Of a DNA stretch of 64,000 nucleotides, positions 34,874 to 45,464 are shown in pieces. A model generated the notes under the pieces. It saw nothing but the letters and a program-made list of their open reading frames with translations. It was not told the origin of the DNA and did no database searches. The translations under genes and the position numbers were made by a program. This DNA is from Microthyrium microscopicum (taxonomy: Eukaryota; Ascomycota; Dothideomycetes; Microthyriales; Microthyriaceae). The stretch covers positions 2,191,744 through 2,255,743 of the forward strand of contig MU004230.1 in the NCBI GenBank assembly GCA_010405405.1, read 5' to 3'. Positions within the stretch are counted from its first letter, which is position 1. Every line of letters begins with the position of its first letter.

Positions 34874-36570
34874 ATGTCAGACGCAGGTTTCGACTCCGGC
34901 CCTCAAGTAGCCAACGACAACATGTCTGAGGCGCCCATTGACGACGAGATCTACGCAGCAGCATATGCCGCTGAGAAGGAGAACTTCGCCACCTACGAGT
35001 TCCTGGACGAATATGGTGATGTTCCTCCGCATGACGAGGAGCTTCGTCGCAGCCTCTTCGAGAAGCTTGCCGAAACTCTCACTCTAGAGGGTGAGCATAT
35101 GGAAGTGCTCAACACACTCAACGTCCAAATCGAGGGTCGAGGATCGGTCCCTCCAATCAAATCAGTAAGTCAAATTCTCTTTTCCCTGGTACCTTATCTA
35201 ACTGTACTCAGTTTGAGGATGCCGGCCTGCATCCGGTCATGCTGGAGAACTTGTATCTCTGTGGCTATAAACGTCCATCTCCGATCCAGCAAGCTGTGAT
35301 TCCAGCTATCCTGAACGACAATGAGGTGCTCGCATGTGCTCAGACTGGCACTGGCAAAACCGCCGCCTTCCTAATTCCCATCCTCTCAAAGCTAATGGGG
35401 AAATTCAAAGAGGTTGCTGCTCCTCGCCCTGGTCTGGGTCTACCGACCGGGGTCATCTGTCGGGCAGAGCCTTTGATTGTGATCATTACGCCAACTCGAG
35501 AGTTGGCACTTCAGATCTTTGATCATGCACGCCGCCTCTGCTACCGCACTATGTTACGTCCGGTCTGCATCTTTGGCGGCGGATACAAGGATGGTGAATA
35601 CGGCCAAGATGCCCAGCTCAATAAAGGATGTGACATCCTTATCGCCACACCAGGTCGTCTCATTGACTATCTCAATCGGCCACAGTTCATTTCGATGCGT
35701 CGTCTAAAGTATGCTGTGCTTGACGAGGCCGACGAGCTTCTCTCTGGTGATTGGGAAGATCCTATCACCCGCATTCTCTTTGGTGGAGATGCAAACCTTG
35801 ATTGTGATCGAAAGCTTTTCCTTTGTTCGGCAACCTTCCCTGAAGATGCCTTAATCACAGCCGAAGAATACCTTGGACGTGATTTCAACATGATCACCAT
35901 TGGACGTATGAGTTCCACTCATTCCAACATCGAACACAACATCATGGAGATCGACTTCCGTGACAAGCGTGACCGAGTTTATGAGCTGCTGTCGGAACAA
36001 GTGAACGTCAAGCGTACTGTCATCTTCTGCAATACGAAGGTGGAGTGCGATCGCCTTGACGACTTTCTATACAACAAACAACTTCCGGTCATCTGCACTC
36101 ACTCTGGTCGACCTCAGCTCGACCGTGAGAGCGCGATGAAGATGTTTCGTGAAGGCGAAAAAGCTATTTTGATCACCACTGCCGTCTTCGCTCGTGGCAT
36201 GGATGTTCGCGATGTCACTCAAGTGATCAACTACGATATGCCATCTGCTGCGCAAGGAGGCATCAACGAGTTCGTCCATCGTATTGGACGCACTGCTCGC
36301 ATGGGCAACGTTGGTCATGCAATCTCATTCTTTACTGATCGCAATGAAGACATTGCAGAAGATCTGGTCAAGCTTCTTCGCGAAGTCGGTCAACCTGTTC
36401 CAGGTTTCTTGGAAATCCTTGTCGAAGGTCCAGGAGCTGTCGAAAATGGCGATGCTGGTGAAGGCATTGAGGGCCTAGATGATGCATTTGGCGAACCCAA
36501 TGGCAATGTCACCGTCGAGGACGATGCCTTTGGTGCACCTGCTCCTCAAGCTAATGATGACTCTTGGTAG
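34874..36570 (+). CDS. Ded1-like DEAD-box RNA helicase
   Basis: Two exons (34874-35163, 35211-36570; intron GTAAGT..CTCAG, 47 nt) give 549 residues. Motifs in order are Q motif GYKRPSPIQQAVIP (about 115-128), motif I AQTGTGKT (140-147), PTRELALQIF, GGG, TPGRL, DEAD (near 269), SAT (near 303), then in the second RecA lobe ARGMDVRDVTQVINYD and HRIGRTARMG (near 453). The alignment with Ded1/DDX3 is clear by eye. It differs in several ways: DEADELLSGDWEDP replaces the family DEADRMLDMGFEPQ, an acidic N terminus replaces the Gly/Arg-rich one, and there is no RGG tail. The C terminus is short and acidic, ending in DDSW, reminiscent of the Trp-ended Ded1 tail. It probably remodels mRNA or RNPs in the cytosol. 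I think it is a divergent paralogue, not the main Ded1. Confidence 0.88.
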
Positions 36571-37923
36571 AACAGTCATGGCATGTCTACCTTTCACGTC
36601 TTTGCTTCTGTCTTGTTTTGCCAGCACACTCTACGATGCCCAGCGATACCCAACAATTGCGATTTTCTTCGATACAAGCACCCAAACCACACTTCTGTCT
36701 CTTGGGCGCTTTCTGCCAGCGGCAACTCTGGACATCTTCGGTTGATCCGGCCAAGTTGTCTTGATAGTCACCGGCTTAAAAGCATTGGCTTTTCACTACT
36801 AATCCCATCCTTCCTACCCTTTGATTAACTTGCCAAGTGGACACCATCATGGACTGGGCAGTCAGTTGTGCAGCAACATGGAAAAATTAACAGGCAAAAA
36901 GTGCCCTTCTGCAAACGGTGCGAGGAAACCAGAGTATGACAAAAAAAAAGAGGCTTCTTCGGAAGTCCAAGGGCGGTTGAGAACAGGTTGTTTGATTGTA
37001 GGATAGAGAAAAGGCAGTAATTGAACTGGATTACCAAAAACTGATTCTCGTGCTTCTGTTTGTGACTTGTGAGATTGTTGTTTTCTAGTAGGCGGTTAGC
37101 ACCAGTACCAGGATTTATGATTATATCGGTTCATGGTCCACTTTATTCGGAATGTCCTCGAGGCTGTGATAAAGACCGGAAATGCTAGTTGTGAGAAGAT
37201 TCAACATCTTAGGAATGCACCTTCCTGGTAATGGCACAATTTTTAATCAAAACATCTTGCAAAGCGTTCATTGGAAACTCCAGTGCCCATCTCAGCTTCT
37301 TGTAAAGACCCACAACATCAGGCTTCAGAATCGTGGTGACTTGTATCAGTGTTGAGCCTCAAGGTGAGCTAGCGCAGGCACATGAACAAGTCAACCAAGA
37401 ATATCAACGTAAGATCCACTGAATGATGCAAGTCTAATAAATTATCCGAAAGTTAGCGGCACAATTGACAGGGCGCCAGAGGTAAATGTTCCGACGAGAG
37501 TTGGTGGTCAACCACCTGCAGAACAGGGCATTGGGTCATTTTCGGATGAACATCAGTTCGTGAACACCAACTTGGCCATGGCGTGAACCATTCCAACCTC
37601 TCGGGTACAGAATAAATAATATGACAAGAATATCCGCAGCCAAAGTGATTGTGAGCCTTGAAACGGGATGATGGGCCAGCCTTCTTACGGAAGTTTGGGG
37701 GGCTGGTTGGGCTGCCCGCCACACCAGTTCAACGTTGGATGGCGGGTTAGGAGCGATTGAATAAAAAGGCTGCATGAGAACTTGGGATGGCACTAGAAAT
37801 GCAGACTACCCTATAACAATTACTAGACCAACAACAAAAGATAATCAACTCCAAAACTCCACCAGACGTGGATATTTGGAAGCATCACCAGATCAGATCG
37901 GTACTGGTTGGAGGACGAGGAAA
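36571..37923. other. Spacer between helicase and DUF3433 genes
   Basis: About 1.35 kb containing the helicase 3' region and the DUF3433 promoter. Short overlapping frames only. No repeat or RNA gene recognised. Confidence 0.45.
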
Positions 37924-40900
37924 ATGAGCCACACCACCCTGGACGGTCCATCTTTTCTTCAGCAACCCAATGGTGAGTTGTCTGCCAATCAACCCCAAAT
38001 ATTTCTTGAAAGTACATCTTTTCCACTAACACCTTCTCCTTTCGCAGTCAGCTCAGCCCAAGTTGAACGCAGCAGGTCACAACAGTCTGTAGCTGTGTCG
38101 GACGACTATTACTCCCTTTCCGACCACGCTGGCGATGATCGCGTCGTCCCCGACTCTCCTCGAAGAACCTATCCCGAATTCCAACATCTTCAAGACCCGA
38201 CCCATCTTACACCACAGCGAAATCCTTTCAACGACCCTCTCTCCAGTCAGACACATATCTTCTCCACTCCCCCCGAGTATCTACACTCCCCCGAAGACCA
38301 TGCGCACGAGCACGAGCACGCCGCAGACTCTGTCGTGACGCCCACCAAGCACGCACAACACCACGCGTCCAGCTATTCACAACGCGTTTCGCAACCACAC
38401 GTGCATGGTATTTCACCACCACGCGATCCGCTACGCGAGCATCCTGTCGATCCTTCACTTGCCCACCATTTTCGTCGAAAACCCGTGTCTAGCGACGGCA
38501 CGGAAAGCACCTGCGCGTCACCCAGCCACGCGGAAACACACTTTGTTGGGCTAGAGAGCAAGTTGGAGGACGAGATGGATCCTACGTTGCGTACAGGCAC
38601 ACCTGGCGTGGACGATTCGCCGTACATTCGCTTTGCGATTGATCAATTGACAAGAGATGAAGATGTTCGAGGCTCTAGGCGGTATCCGTCCCTTTTTCCC
38701 AATGACCGGGAGGAGTCGTCGGGTGATGAGAATGGACCGATGCTACCGCGGATTGGTTCTCGACCGGTGTCGAATGTTCCGCGGCCATTGTCAAACGTTG
38801 CGCGGCCAGTTGCGACTGTCGAGGGTGCCAATGCACATAGAAGAAGTTACGCGGCAAGGGATGACTCGATACAGCAAGCCAGGGACAATCATCGAAATAG
38901 TCGGCGAGACAGTCGGCGCGAAAGCTATCGCGAGGACATGATTGAAGCAGAGCCGCGACGTAGCTTCGTTGCTACTGAGAAAGAGATGAGAGCAGGACCA
39001 CCACCGCGCCATCCGCTGGAGCACTCAATGGCAGGCCCAGGAAGGAGAGTTGCGTCGAATTCCTCATTCCTACAATACGATGTATTTGTACCATTTGATC
39101 CTCCGTCATCCTCAGCAGAAACGCCTCGACTCACGTACCTTCCCCGTATCCTTACTCCTCTTTGGATGGGACTGTTCACTTTCTTATGCATATTGATGCT
39201 GGTCGGATTGATAGTTTCAGCCGCCTGGTCAAAAGGTCATGACGGCCTCTGGGACTATCACACTTTTGGAGACAACCGATATTTTACTTTTGAGTATCTT
39301 CCAACCTTATTTGGCATGATTCTTTTACTCTGGCTTATGCAAATCGAAATCGCTGTCCAAAGAATAGCTCCGTTCATCGCACTGGCTTCAAATTCAACAC
39401 GCTCCAGATCCGAAGCTGCGTTTTTGGACCTTTTCCCCACCCAATTCATCTACCCAAAGCTGCAGTATTTCGGCGCCCGACAGTGGGTTCTTGGAAGCTG
39501 CTTGGTTACCTTCTGGCTATTTATATTCACTATTCCATTACTGGCTGCATCGTTCAACGCCCGATATTTCGGAGACTATCCCGCTGGTGGATGGCGCTGG
39601 GTTGCAACTCAAGGAGTCATTTGGACCGTCGTGACATTGTACATCTTACTCATCATCGCTCTAATTACTCTTGCCGTCTATCTTCGCCGAAACCGGACAG
39701 GACTCAAGTGGGACCCTCGAAGTATGGCTGACCTGATTGCTCTACTTGAGCGGGCAAACATCATGTCGGATTATGTCGATTCAGAGACATTTGCTGGAAA
39801 GGGCCAATTCCGACAGCGACTACGAACACGAACCGATAGACTTGGATATTGGCATACTTCACGCCGGCCCCAAGAGATATTCTATGGCCTTGGGGAAGAA
39901 GGTGGTGCCACTCGACGATATTCGCTCGAGCAGGGCCGAATTCGTGAGAAGCAAGTCTATGCACAATCTCACAATTCTTCCACATCAAATCTTGAGCACC
40001 CAGCAGTCGCAGCGGATGTTGAGCATGGAAACGCCACTCGTCTAGATCTTCGGAATCACTCTACCCTTCGACGACACACTCCATGGACCATGTCTGCCAC
40101 TGCTCTCCTAGCGTTTATGCTTGTTGCGATAATTCTCCTGGTAGCATTCCTGGTCGTGTCGTTTGTGCACAGTGCCAGCACAGCAGGCTTCTTCCCAAAG
40201 CTTCAGGCTCCATCCGATGCGAATGGCTTTTCCCCAGCCAACTTCCTATACTCCTTTCTACCTGCGCTACTGGGTCTCATCCTCTTCCTGGCTTGGCAAC
40301 CCATCGACTTTACTCTGCGCCGCATGGCTCCATATTCCGCACTGGCGCGTCCTCATGGCTCATCTGCGGAGCAAAGCATTCTCCTCGACTACCCTTTCCT
40401 GCCTCCATTCTTATGCACACTGAAGGCGCTCCGAAATCGCGATTGGCTGGTTGTTCTCTCATCCGCTACCACTCTCCTCGCCTTCCCAATCCCCATTCTT
40501 GCTGGCGGTGTCTTCTGGGCACAGTTCTATCCCGACACTTCCATCAAAGTCTCCGCCGAACCCGCAGGCTGGTACGCACTCTGTCTATTCCTTGCGCTTT
40601 ACGCCTTTGGCTTCGTCGTGCTTTTCGTATCTGGCGTCCTCAGCCGAGGCCGTGGCATCGTCCCCGCCCTGCCACATGAGACAACTTGCCTCGCGGAAAT
40701 CCTCAGTTGGCTCTATATGAGCCCCCTCCTCACCGACTCTACATTTGTGCGCGCCTCAAGCAAGGCCGCACTCGTTCGCCGACTGCAGGCTCCTGATACC
40801 CAACGACCCGCCGGCCTCGGAGAGAAGCCCCGCCTCCCAGCCGTCCCGGAAATTGCGGCCACCAACCCACCACGCCTTACAGTTCGCCTCCTTGAAGACG

Positions 40901-41205
40901 GGAACGACAACTACTCCGCGCCACATAACCGCCTTCCCGATGACTACGCCGGCTCCCACTACAACCCCGAAGACCCATTTGTCTCACGACCATCAGTCAG
41001 CTCCATCGATGGTCCTGCCGAAGGCCACATCACCCGTCCCCTAACACCACTGAGTGACCCCAGCGGTCCCGCACGCTTCGCCTTTGGCATATACATGGGC
41101 CGAGACGGCCGCGAACATCTCGGCATCGACCGCTTCGTGCGTTCCGGGCGCGAAATGGTCGTCCACGGCACACAAGCCAGCAAAGGAAGCTGGATGTGGC
41201 GCTAA
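37924..41205 (+). CDS. DUF3433 multi-pass membrane protein
   Basis: Start chosen at ATG 37924 (MSHTTLDGPSFLQQPN) with A at -3. A probable 75-nt intron (37973-38047, GTGAGT..TCGCAG with a CACTAAC branch site) then leads to VSSAQVERSRSQQS, giving 1068 residues. The first 400 residues are disordered, rich in His, Ser, Arg and Pro (PRPLSNVARPVATVEG). Two similar halves follow, each with four membrane spans. Half one runs from LTPLWMGLFTFLCILMLVG to the VVTLYILLIIALITLAVYL span, half two from ATALLAFMLVAIILLVAFLV to WYALCLFLALYAFGFVVLF. Each half carries a RIAPF/RMAPY-type segment after its second span, the DUF3433 hallmark. These fungal proteins are predicted in plasma or internal membranes and their function is unknown. 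The intron keeps frame and has no stop, so a retained-intron form would add 25 residues. Confidence 0.82.
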   Translation: MSHTTLDGPSFLQQPNGELSANQPQIFLESTSFPLTPSPFAVSSAQVERSRSQQSVAVSDDYYSLSDHAGDDRVVPDSPRRTYPEFQHLQDPTHLTPQRNPFNDPLSSQTHIFSTPPEYLHSPEDHAHEHEHAADSVVTPTKHAQHHASSYSQRVSQPHVHGISPPRDPLREHPVDPSLAHHFRRKPVSSDGTESTCASPSHAETHFVGLESKLEDEMDPTLRTGTPGVDDSPYIRFAIDQLTRDEDVRGSRRYPSLFPNDREESSGDENGPMLPRIGSRPVSNVPRPLSNVARPVATVEGANAHRRSYAARDDSIQQARDNHRNSRRDSRRESYREDMIEAEPRRSFVATEKEMRAGPPPRHPLEHSMAGPGRRVASNSSFLQYDVFVPFDPPSSSAETPRLTYLPRILTPLWMGLFTFLCILMLVGLIVSAAWSKGHDGLWDYHTFGDNRYFTFEYLPTLFGMILLLWLMQIEIAVQRIAPFIALASNSTRSRSEAAFLDLFPTQFIYPKLQYFGARQWVLGSCLVTFWLFIFTIPLLAASFNARYFGDYPAGGWRWVATQGVIWTVVTLYILLIIALITLAVYLRRNRTGLKWDPRSMADLIALLERANIMSDYVDSETFAGKGQFRQRLRTRTDRLGYWHTSRRPQEIFYGLGEEGGATRRYSLEQGRIREKQVYAQSHNSSTSNLEHPAVAADVEHGNATRLDLRNHSTLRRHTPWTMSATALLAFMLVAIILLVAFLVVSFVHSASTAGFFPKLQAPSDANGFSPANFLYSFLPALLGLILFLAWQPIDFTLRRMAPYSALARPHGSSAEQSILLDYPFLPPFLCTLKALRNRDWLVVLSSATTLLAFPIPILAGGVFWAQFYPDTSIKVSAEPAGWYALCLFLALYAFGFVVLFVSGVLSRGRGIVPALPHETTCLAEILSWLYMSPLLTDSTFVRASSKAALVRRLQAPDTQRPAGLGEKPRLPAVPEIAATNPPRLTVRLLEDGNDNYSAPHNRLPDDYAGSHYNPEDPFVSRPSVSSIDGPAEGHITRPLTPLSDPSGPARFAFGIYMGRDGREHLGIDRFVRSGREMVVHGTQASKGSWMWR

Positions 41206-42094
41206 ACCACACCTACTAGATTACCTGTAACAATATCCTTAGAACGAACCGACATGAAGAGATGGAAATCACGACCGACGAAACGACAATCTGTAACAAC
41301 AACCACGAATATCTCTGTCACCACATACCACTGCCTTTTTTCTGCAGATTTCGCATACATACAGCATTATTATACATTTTTTTGGACTGTCAAGTCCTCC
41401 TTCGACGATTGAAGAAAACGCAAGATACCCCCTTTGCATTGTAGTTTGGATACATGCTACTATTTTTGTTGGTGGCTTTTTGGTTTTTGCAGCGATATTT
41501 GTTGAATGATAATTTCTACATTTTTGGGAAAGATTGATGAGTTATGGATGGATGATGGATGGATGATGGATATATGGATGGATATGATGGAATGGATATA
41601 TATTTCATATAGAAATAAGCATAAATATTGCCTAATTCACTATTCTACAACTGGACTTGCCTATAGATTTGCTTTGCTCGAGAAGTTGTGTAGTGGAGTT
41701 GGAATTGAAATATCTGGCGTTGTGCTCTTCCTTCAATGTTGTTTCGGCTGCAATCACCACACGTGGATCATCAATTTTAGTGTGGATATTAACACCCTCG
41801 CTCAGCCTTATGGCTAACTTCACCTCTTCATGAAATGTAGACAAATGTCGATATAGGCACATTTAGAGGCTGAACTCGGGTTTCAATGAGTATTTGAGTA
41901 ATTTGAAATTGGAAATACATTTTTATGACTGAAGAGACGTACCAAAAAATACTCTTTGCGGCGAATTGGCTTTGATAGAGTCTTGCACAAAAGGTACAAC
42001 TGACCAGGAGTTGGTGGACAAGCTTATGGCAAAGGGTACATTTATGTTCAGGCCTGGCCACACTATTTCTTCGGAAGAGCGAGCTCAGAAATTA
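41206..42094. other. Intergenic, no gene seen
   Basis: Region 3' of the DUF3433 gene. It is AT-richer than its surroundings and contains a GGAT microsatellite listed separately. Open frames are short and random-looking. Confidence 0.45.
41543..41598. repeat. Imperfect ATGG/GGAT microsatellite
   Basis: About 55 bp of repeated ATGGATG and GGATATATGG words with small interruptions, 340 bp past the DUF3433 stop codon. Confidence 0.8.
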
Positions 42095-42301
42095 GGCGGG
42101 GCTGCCGCTATTTAGTGACAGCAGATCTTGTGGGTTTGACGTTGGGTGGCAACCAGAGCCCAATTTGATGCCCGCCGGATAGGGAGATGAATTAGTGGGT
42201 AAGAGGGGCTCTGTCAGTGAGCTCGTTGGGTGCTTGCGCCTAGAAGGATTGCTGCCTAGGCGGGTTGGCCTTTGAATATGTCGGGCTACGAGCTGACACA
42301 A

Positions 42302-42365
42302 GGGACATATATTACACAACAGTCAAAAGGGACATATATCACGCAGTTGTCAAAAGGGACATATG
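42302..42365. repeat. 27-bp tandem repeat, about 2.4 copies
   Basis: Two copies of a 27-bp unit beginning GGGACATATAT and ending GTCAAAA (42302-42328 and 42329-42355) differ at only a few bases. A partial third copy follows to 42365. Confidence 0.85.
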
Positions 42366-43371
42366 TGTGGGATGGGAAGGCCGCTCGCTATTTTAGTGGT
42401 ATGTTAGCTTCGGCCTCAGTGAGAGATTGCCACTAGAGGCCGTCGAGCAGGAGATTACTAGGCAGTAGGGTCGCTAATAAATATTATGACACCGCTGGCG
42501 TGGGTCAGGCGGGCTGCTCACTGTTGTATAGCAGGCGCCCGTAGCTGAATGAGCAATTTGGCAGGAGCTCCTAGCTAATTAGTGCAGCAGATACAGCCTT
42601 TGGTTTGCGAGGTTAGCTACGTGCCTTGGTGATTTGCACCTGCTCAACTCGCGAAGGCTGGTTTGCTCGTTGCCACTAACAGCTTCTGAATTAGAGGCTT
42701 TGTCACTGGCAGTTCTTTCCAAACAGTGGCCTACAAGCACCACCTGCCCACTGAAATAGCAAGGTTTGGCGCTAAGATAATCTCTCTACAGCGAATTTGG
42801 GCCTTTTGTTCCTACCACTGTTGTGCTTGATGTCAGTGACATATCTCCCACATAGTGAGTTTTTAGTGACTGGCAGGATGTCTACAGGCCTTGACCCTCC
42901 AAATTGAACAGCCTTATGGAGCAAAAGCGCCATGATAGCGCAATATCAGCGAGGCTCTGATTTTGCCTAGCAAGAATTCTGTGTTGCCTTGGACGCACGT
43001 TGATATTAGCTGCATCCCACCACCAAATAGCGATGGGACTCACTAAGCTCGTTTTTCGTCCAACTAAAGTTATCCTGTTAGGGCACACTCAGCAAGACTG
43101 TCCCTGTTGTTGTTGCTCTGAAGTTCCCAGTAAAACTTCATTATTCCAGTGGGCTCTTAAACTAAATACAACTAGACATGAGTCTCGACACCACACAACC
43201 AAGTTTCTCAGCAGCGATAACCCAACCCACACTCCTCTAGAACCACTTATCAATACCACAAAATTGTCGTGTGAAACTGAGCCGTCTATGTACGCCACCA
43301 AAAGCGAGATATACTGAATGATGGGCTAAATCTAAATAGAGCTACGAAAAGGCTTCTCATATATCGAGACG

Positions 43372-44504
43372 CTAGAACAGTTGTTCATAGAAGCCCAAAA
43401 CTTTCCCTGCTGCATCTTCCTATTGCAGATCATTCTGGAAATGGTGCCCTGCACCTTTGACTTCGAGATATTGCACTGAGCTTGCCTCATCGCGGCCAAT
43501 ATCCAGCTTTTTCTCAGCAACAAGATGCTTCTCAGCGTCACCATAGTCACTGGCAAGTTTCTTTGCTATAAAGGTCGTGACCAGCCTGTCTTTCTCACCT
43601 GCGATCACCACCAGTCTGCGACTGGTGCCGCCAACGATTAGTTGAAGAACGTTCTGATAAGTGGCGAAGCGGAAGGTATACCCAAGCCGCCAGAGAAAGC
43701 TCTCGTATTTTGGCATACGAGTCTCAATTTCTCTTGCCTTCTGCAGTGGATACTCTGTACAGAAAAGAGCTTGCTTGACTAGAGCCGTGAAGTCCAGGGG
43801 TGACATCGGGTGTCCAAGGTAGAAGAACATTCTGGGTATGAACCAAAGATCCATTGCCATACACGGGTTCGAATTTATCTCACGACTACGAAGAGTCGTT
43901 GGTTAAAGTGCCCTTCGAAAGAAACAGACCACTTACGATCCGGAGCCAGGAATGGCCGCAAGTAATGCAAGCCCAGTGACTGTGGCATCGCCAGAGCTCA
44001 GCACGAATTGACTCAGTCCACCACCACTGGAATGGCCAACAAGCATGACCTTCACAGCGTGTCCCGTCTTTTCCTGCTCTATCTCTTCTGCTTTCTTATG
44101 CCTGCTAGCATATCATTCGCGAAAGCTCGCTTACCAGTGAAATACATCTGTATCAAGCTCGGATACCTGTGCATAATGATATTGTCAGCACCATCTGTAC
44201 CGTCTGTAGGCCCTCAAAAAACACTTCGGTGTTTGCCAGCTTCCTTCATGACCACTATAAGAAACAACGTAACATGGGATGCCTTTCGCGGAGAAATAGG
44301 CCATGAATTCTAACCAAACAGCAGCTCCTCCACAGCCGCCATGTGCAAAGAAGATAGGTGCTTTTCGCTTGGCATCATTGTCTTTTGGCTCGGCAAAGAG
44401 CAATTCAAGATTTCTGGATGGTGTTCAATATATGTGCGTTCAATGCCAGCGGGAAGGGGCACCAGATGAGGAGTCAATGGACTGCAGATGCTGATCTGAG
44501 GCAT
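43372..44504 (-). pseudogene. Broken alpha/beta hydrolase gene
   Basis: Homology to the alpha/beta hydrolase fold runs through the minus strand in three frames. From ATG 44504 (MPQISICSPLTPHLVPLPAG) it reaches EHHPEIL, then moves to another frame as LLFAEPKDNDAKRKAPIFFAHGG (oxyanion region) up to YSGHEGSW. Past a poorly preserved stretch the nucleophile elbow GHSSGGG appears (about 44040) in a frame again different from the AFANDMLAGI segment just before it. An intact-looking intron (GTAAGT..CGTAG, about 43895-43946) leads to NPCMAMDLWFIPRMF and the final GAGHHFQND with the catalytic His. An in-frame TAG at 43420 interrupts the end; reading past it gives GFYEQLF and a second stop at 43372. 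At least two single-base frameshifts and one nonsense change make this a pseudogene of the host. It lies inside the inverted-repeat interval. Confidence 0.75.
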
Positions 44505-45033
44505 TTTGTGTAGGAATTGTACTACTGTTCAGATGCGCTGTATGGGGATTTTAATGAGGCACGACTTGATAAAGCCTAACAGGTAGCAGGAGAGTACTAT
44601 TGCATAATAGTTTGTATAGAGCAGTGCAGCAGAACAAGCTTAAGCACGCTTTGCCTTTCGTGTCAACTTGGCCTAGATTAGGATGTTATCCTCGGATTGA
44701 AGCCGAACCTGGTCTCTGTCACGGGCGCAATGCTTCGTGTAACGAGAATGAGATTATGCCATGTTTTGCGCCTGTAGTCGACTTGGCTGTTCCTTCTGTT
44801 GACTTGGCGATAGCCATTGGACCAGACAACTCGCAAGTCTGTCACTGGAGAATCTGCCGGAGAACACATTTGAAGTCAGGCACTATGCGATTCGAGAGAT
44901 TACAGATCGTGTTTCGCTCTTGACCTTGTTGAGGCGATTAGAGTTGATGAAATTGACGTATTCCACCACAGCACCACTGGAGGAGTGAGAGAGTTGCCGC
45001 TAATTAGTGGTAGCGCTCACTAATTTAGCGGCA

Positions 45034-45464
45034 GCAAGCCCTGGCCTAGGCAGTTTGAGATAGCTCGCACGTGTTCAGCCCCTGAACGTCCATTTATTTT
45101 GCAACGACTCTCTCGGACTTTCAAGTCAAATTTCTGCAAGAATTTTCTAATTTTTCCCACTTGCTCTGAGTCCTCACAATCACCCATTATTATTTTTGAC
45201 AAGTTTTCTGAGAGATCATTGGGGCAGGACTGGAACCAAGCAAATGCTTCCTTCCCAATCACTCACATTGCAGGGTACACTGAAGCACAGTCGACATGAC
45301 AGCTTCATCATCCACTTTCAGCTTAAAGCTCAGAAATGACGTCTATGATTATGATTGACTGATTTATGGTTGGATGTTTTCAATTTGTTTGTAAAGATTC
45401 AGAATTCAAAAAACATTCGCACTCAACTCACCACCACCTTTCAAACATTTCCTCAAAGTACAAC
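45034..45464. other. Promoter region of the SDR gene
   Basis: About 430 bp between the inverted repeat and the SDR start codon. The last 60 bases are A/C-rich (CACTCAACTCACCACC), a common fungal leader composition. No gene seen. Confidence 0.45.

Larger units (their letters stand above)
42103..45033. mobile_element. Possible decayed DNA element bounded by inverted repeats
   Basis: TGCCGCTATTTAGTG at 42103-42117 is matched in inverse orientation by CACTAATTTAGCGGCA at 45018-45033, one base longer. A direct near-copy (TGCCGCTAATTAGTG) lies at 44995-45009, so the right end is itself a short hairpin. Related GCTAATTAGTG-type words recur at 42388-42404 and 42573-42584. Flanking bases also partly match (GGGGC on the left, GCAAGCCC on the right). 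The pattern suggests terminal inverted repeats of a pogo/Fot1-like or MITE-type DNA transposon. No transposase frame can be recognised inside, and no target-site duplication is clear. The inner part holds a dead hydrolase gene. It may instead be two separate small elements flanking ordinary DNA. Confidence 0.3.

Noticed and set aside
40083-40679. 198-codon frame inside the DUF3433 gene
   Set aside because: Out-of-phase shadow of the second membrane half; Arg/Pro/Cys-rich and without domain.
42882-43088. Possible transposase remnant in the repeat-like interval
   Set aside because: No HTH, CENP-B or DDE motif could be read in any frame, so no transposase is claimed.
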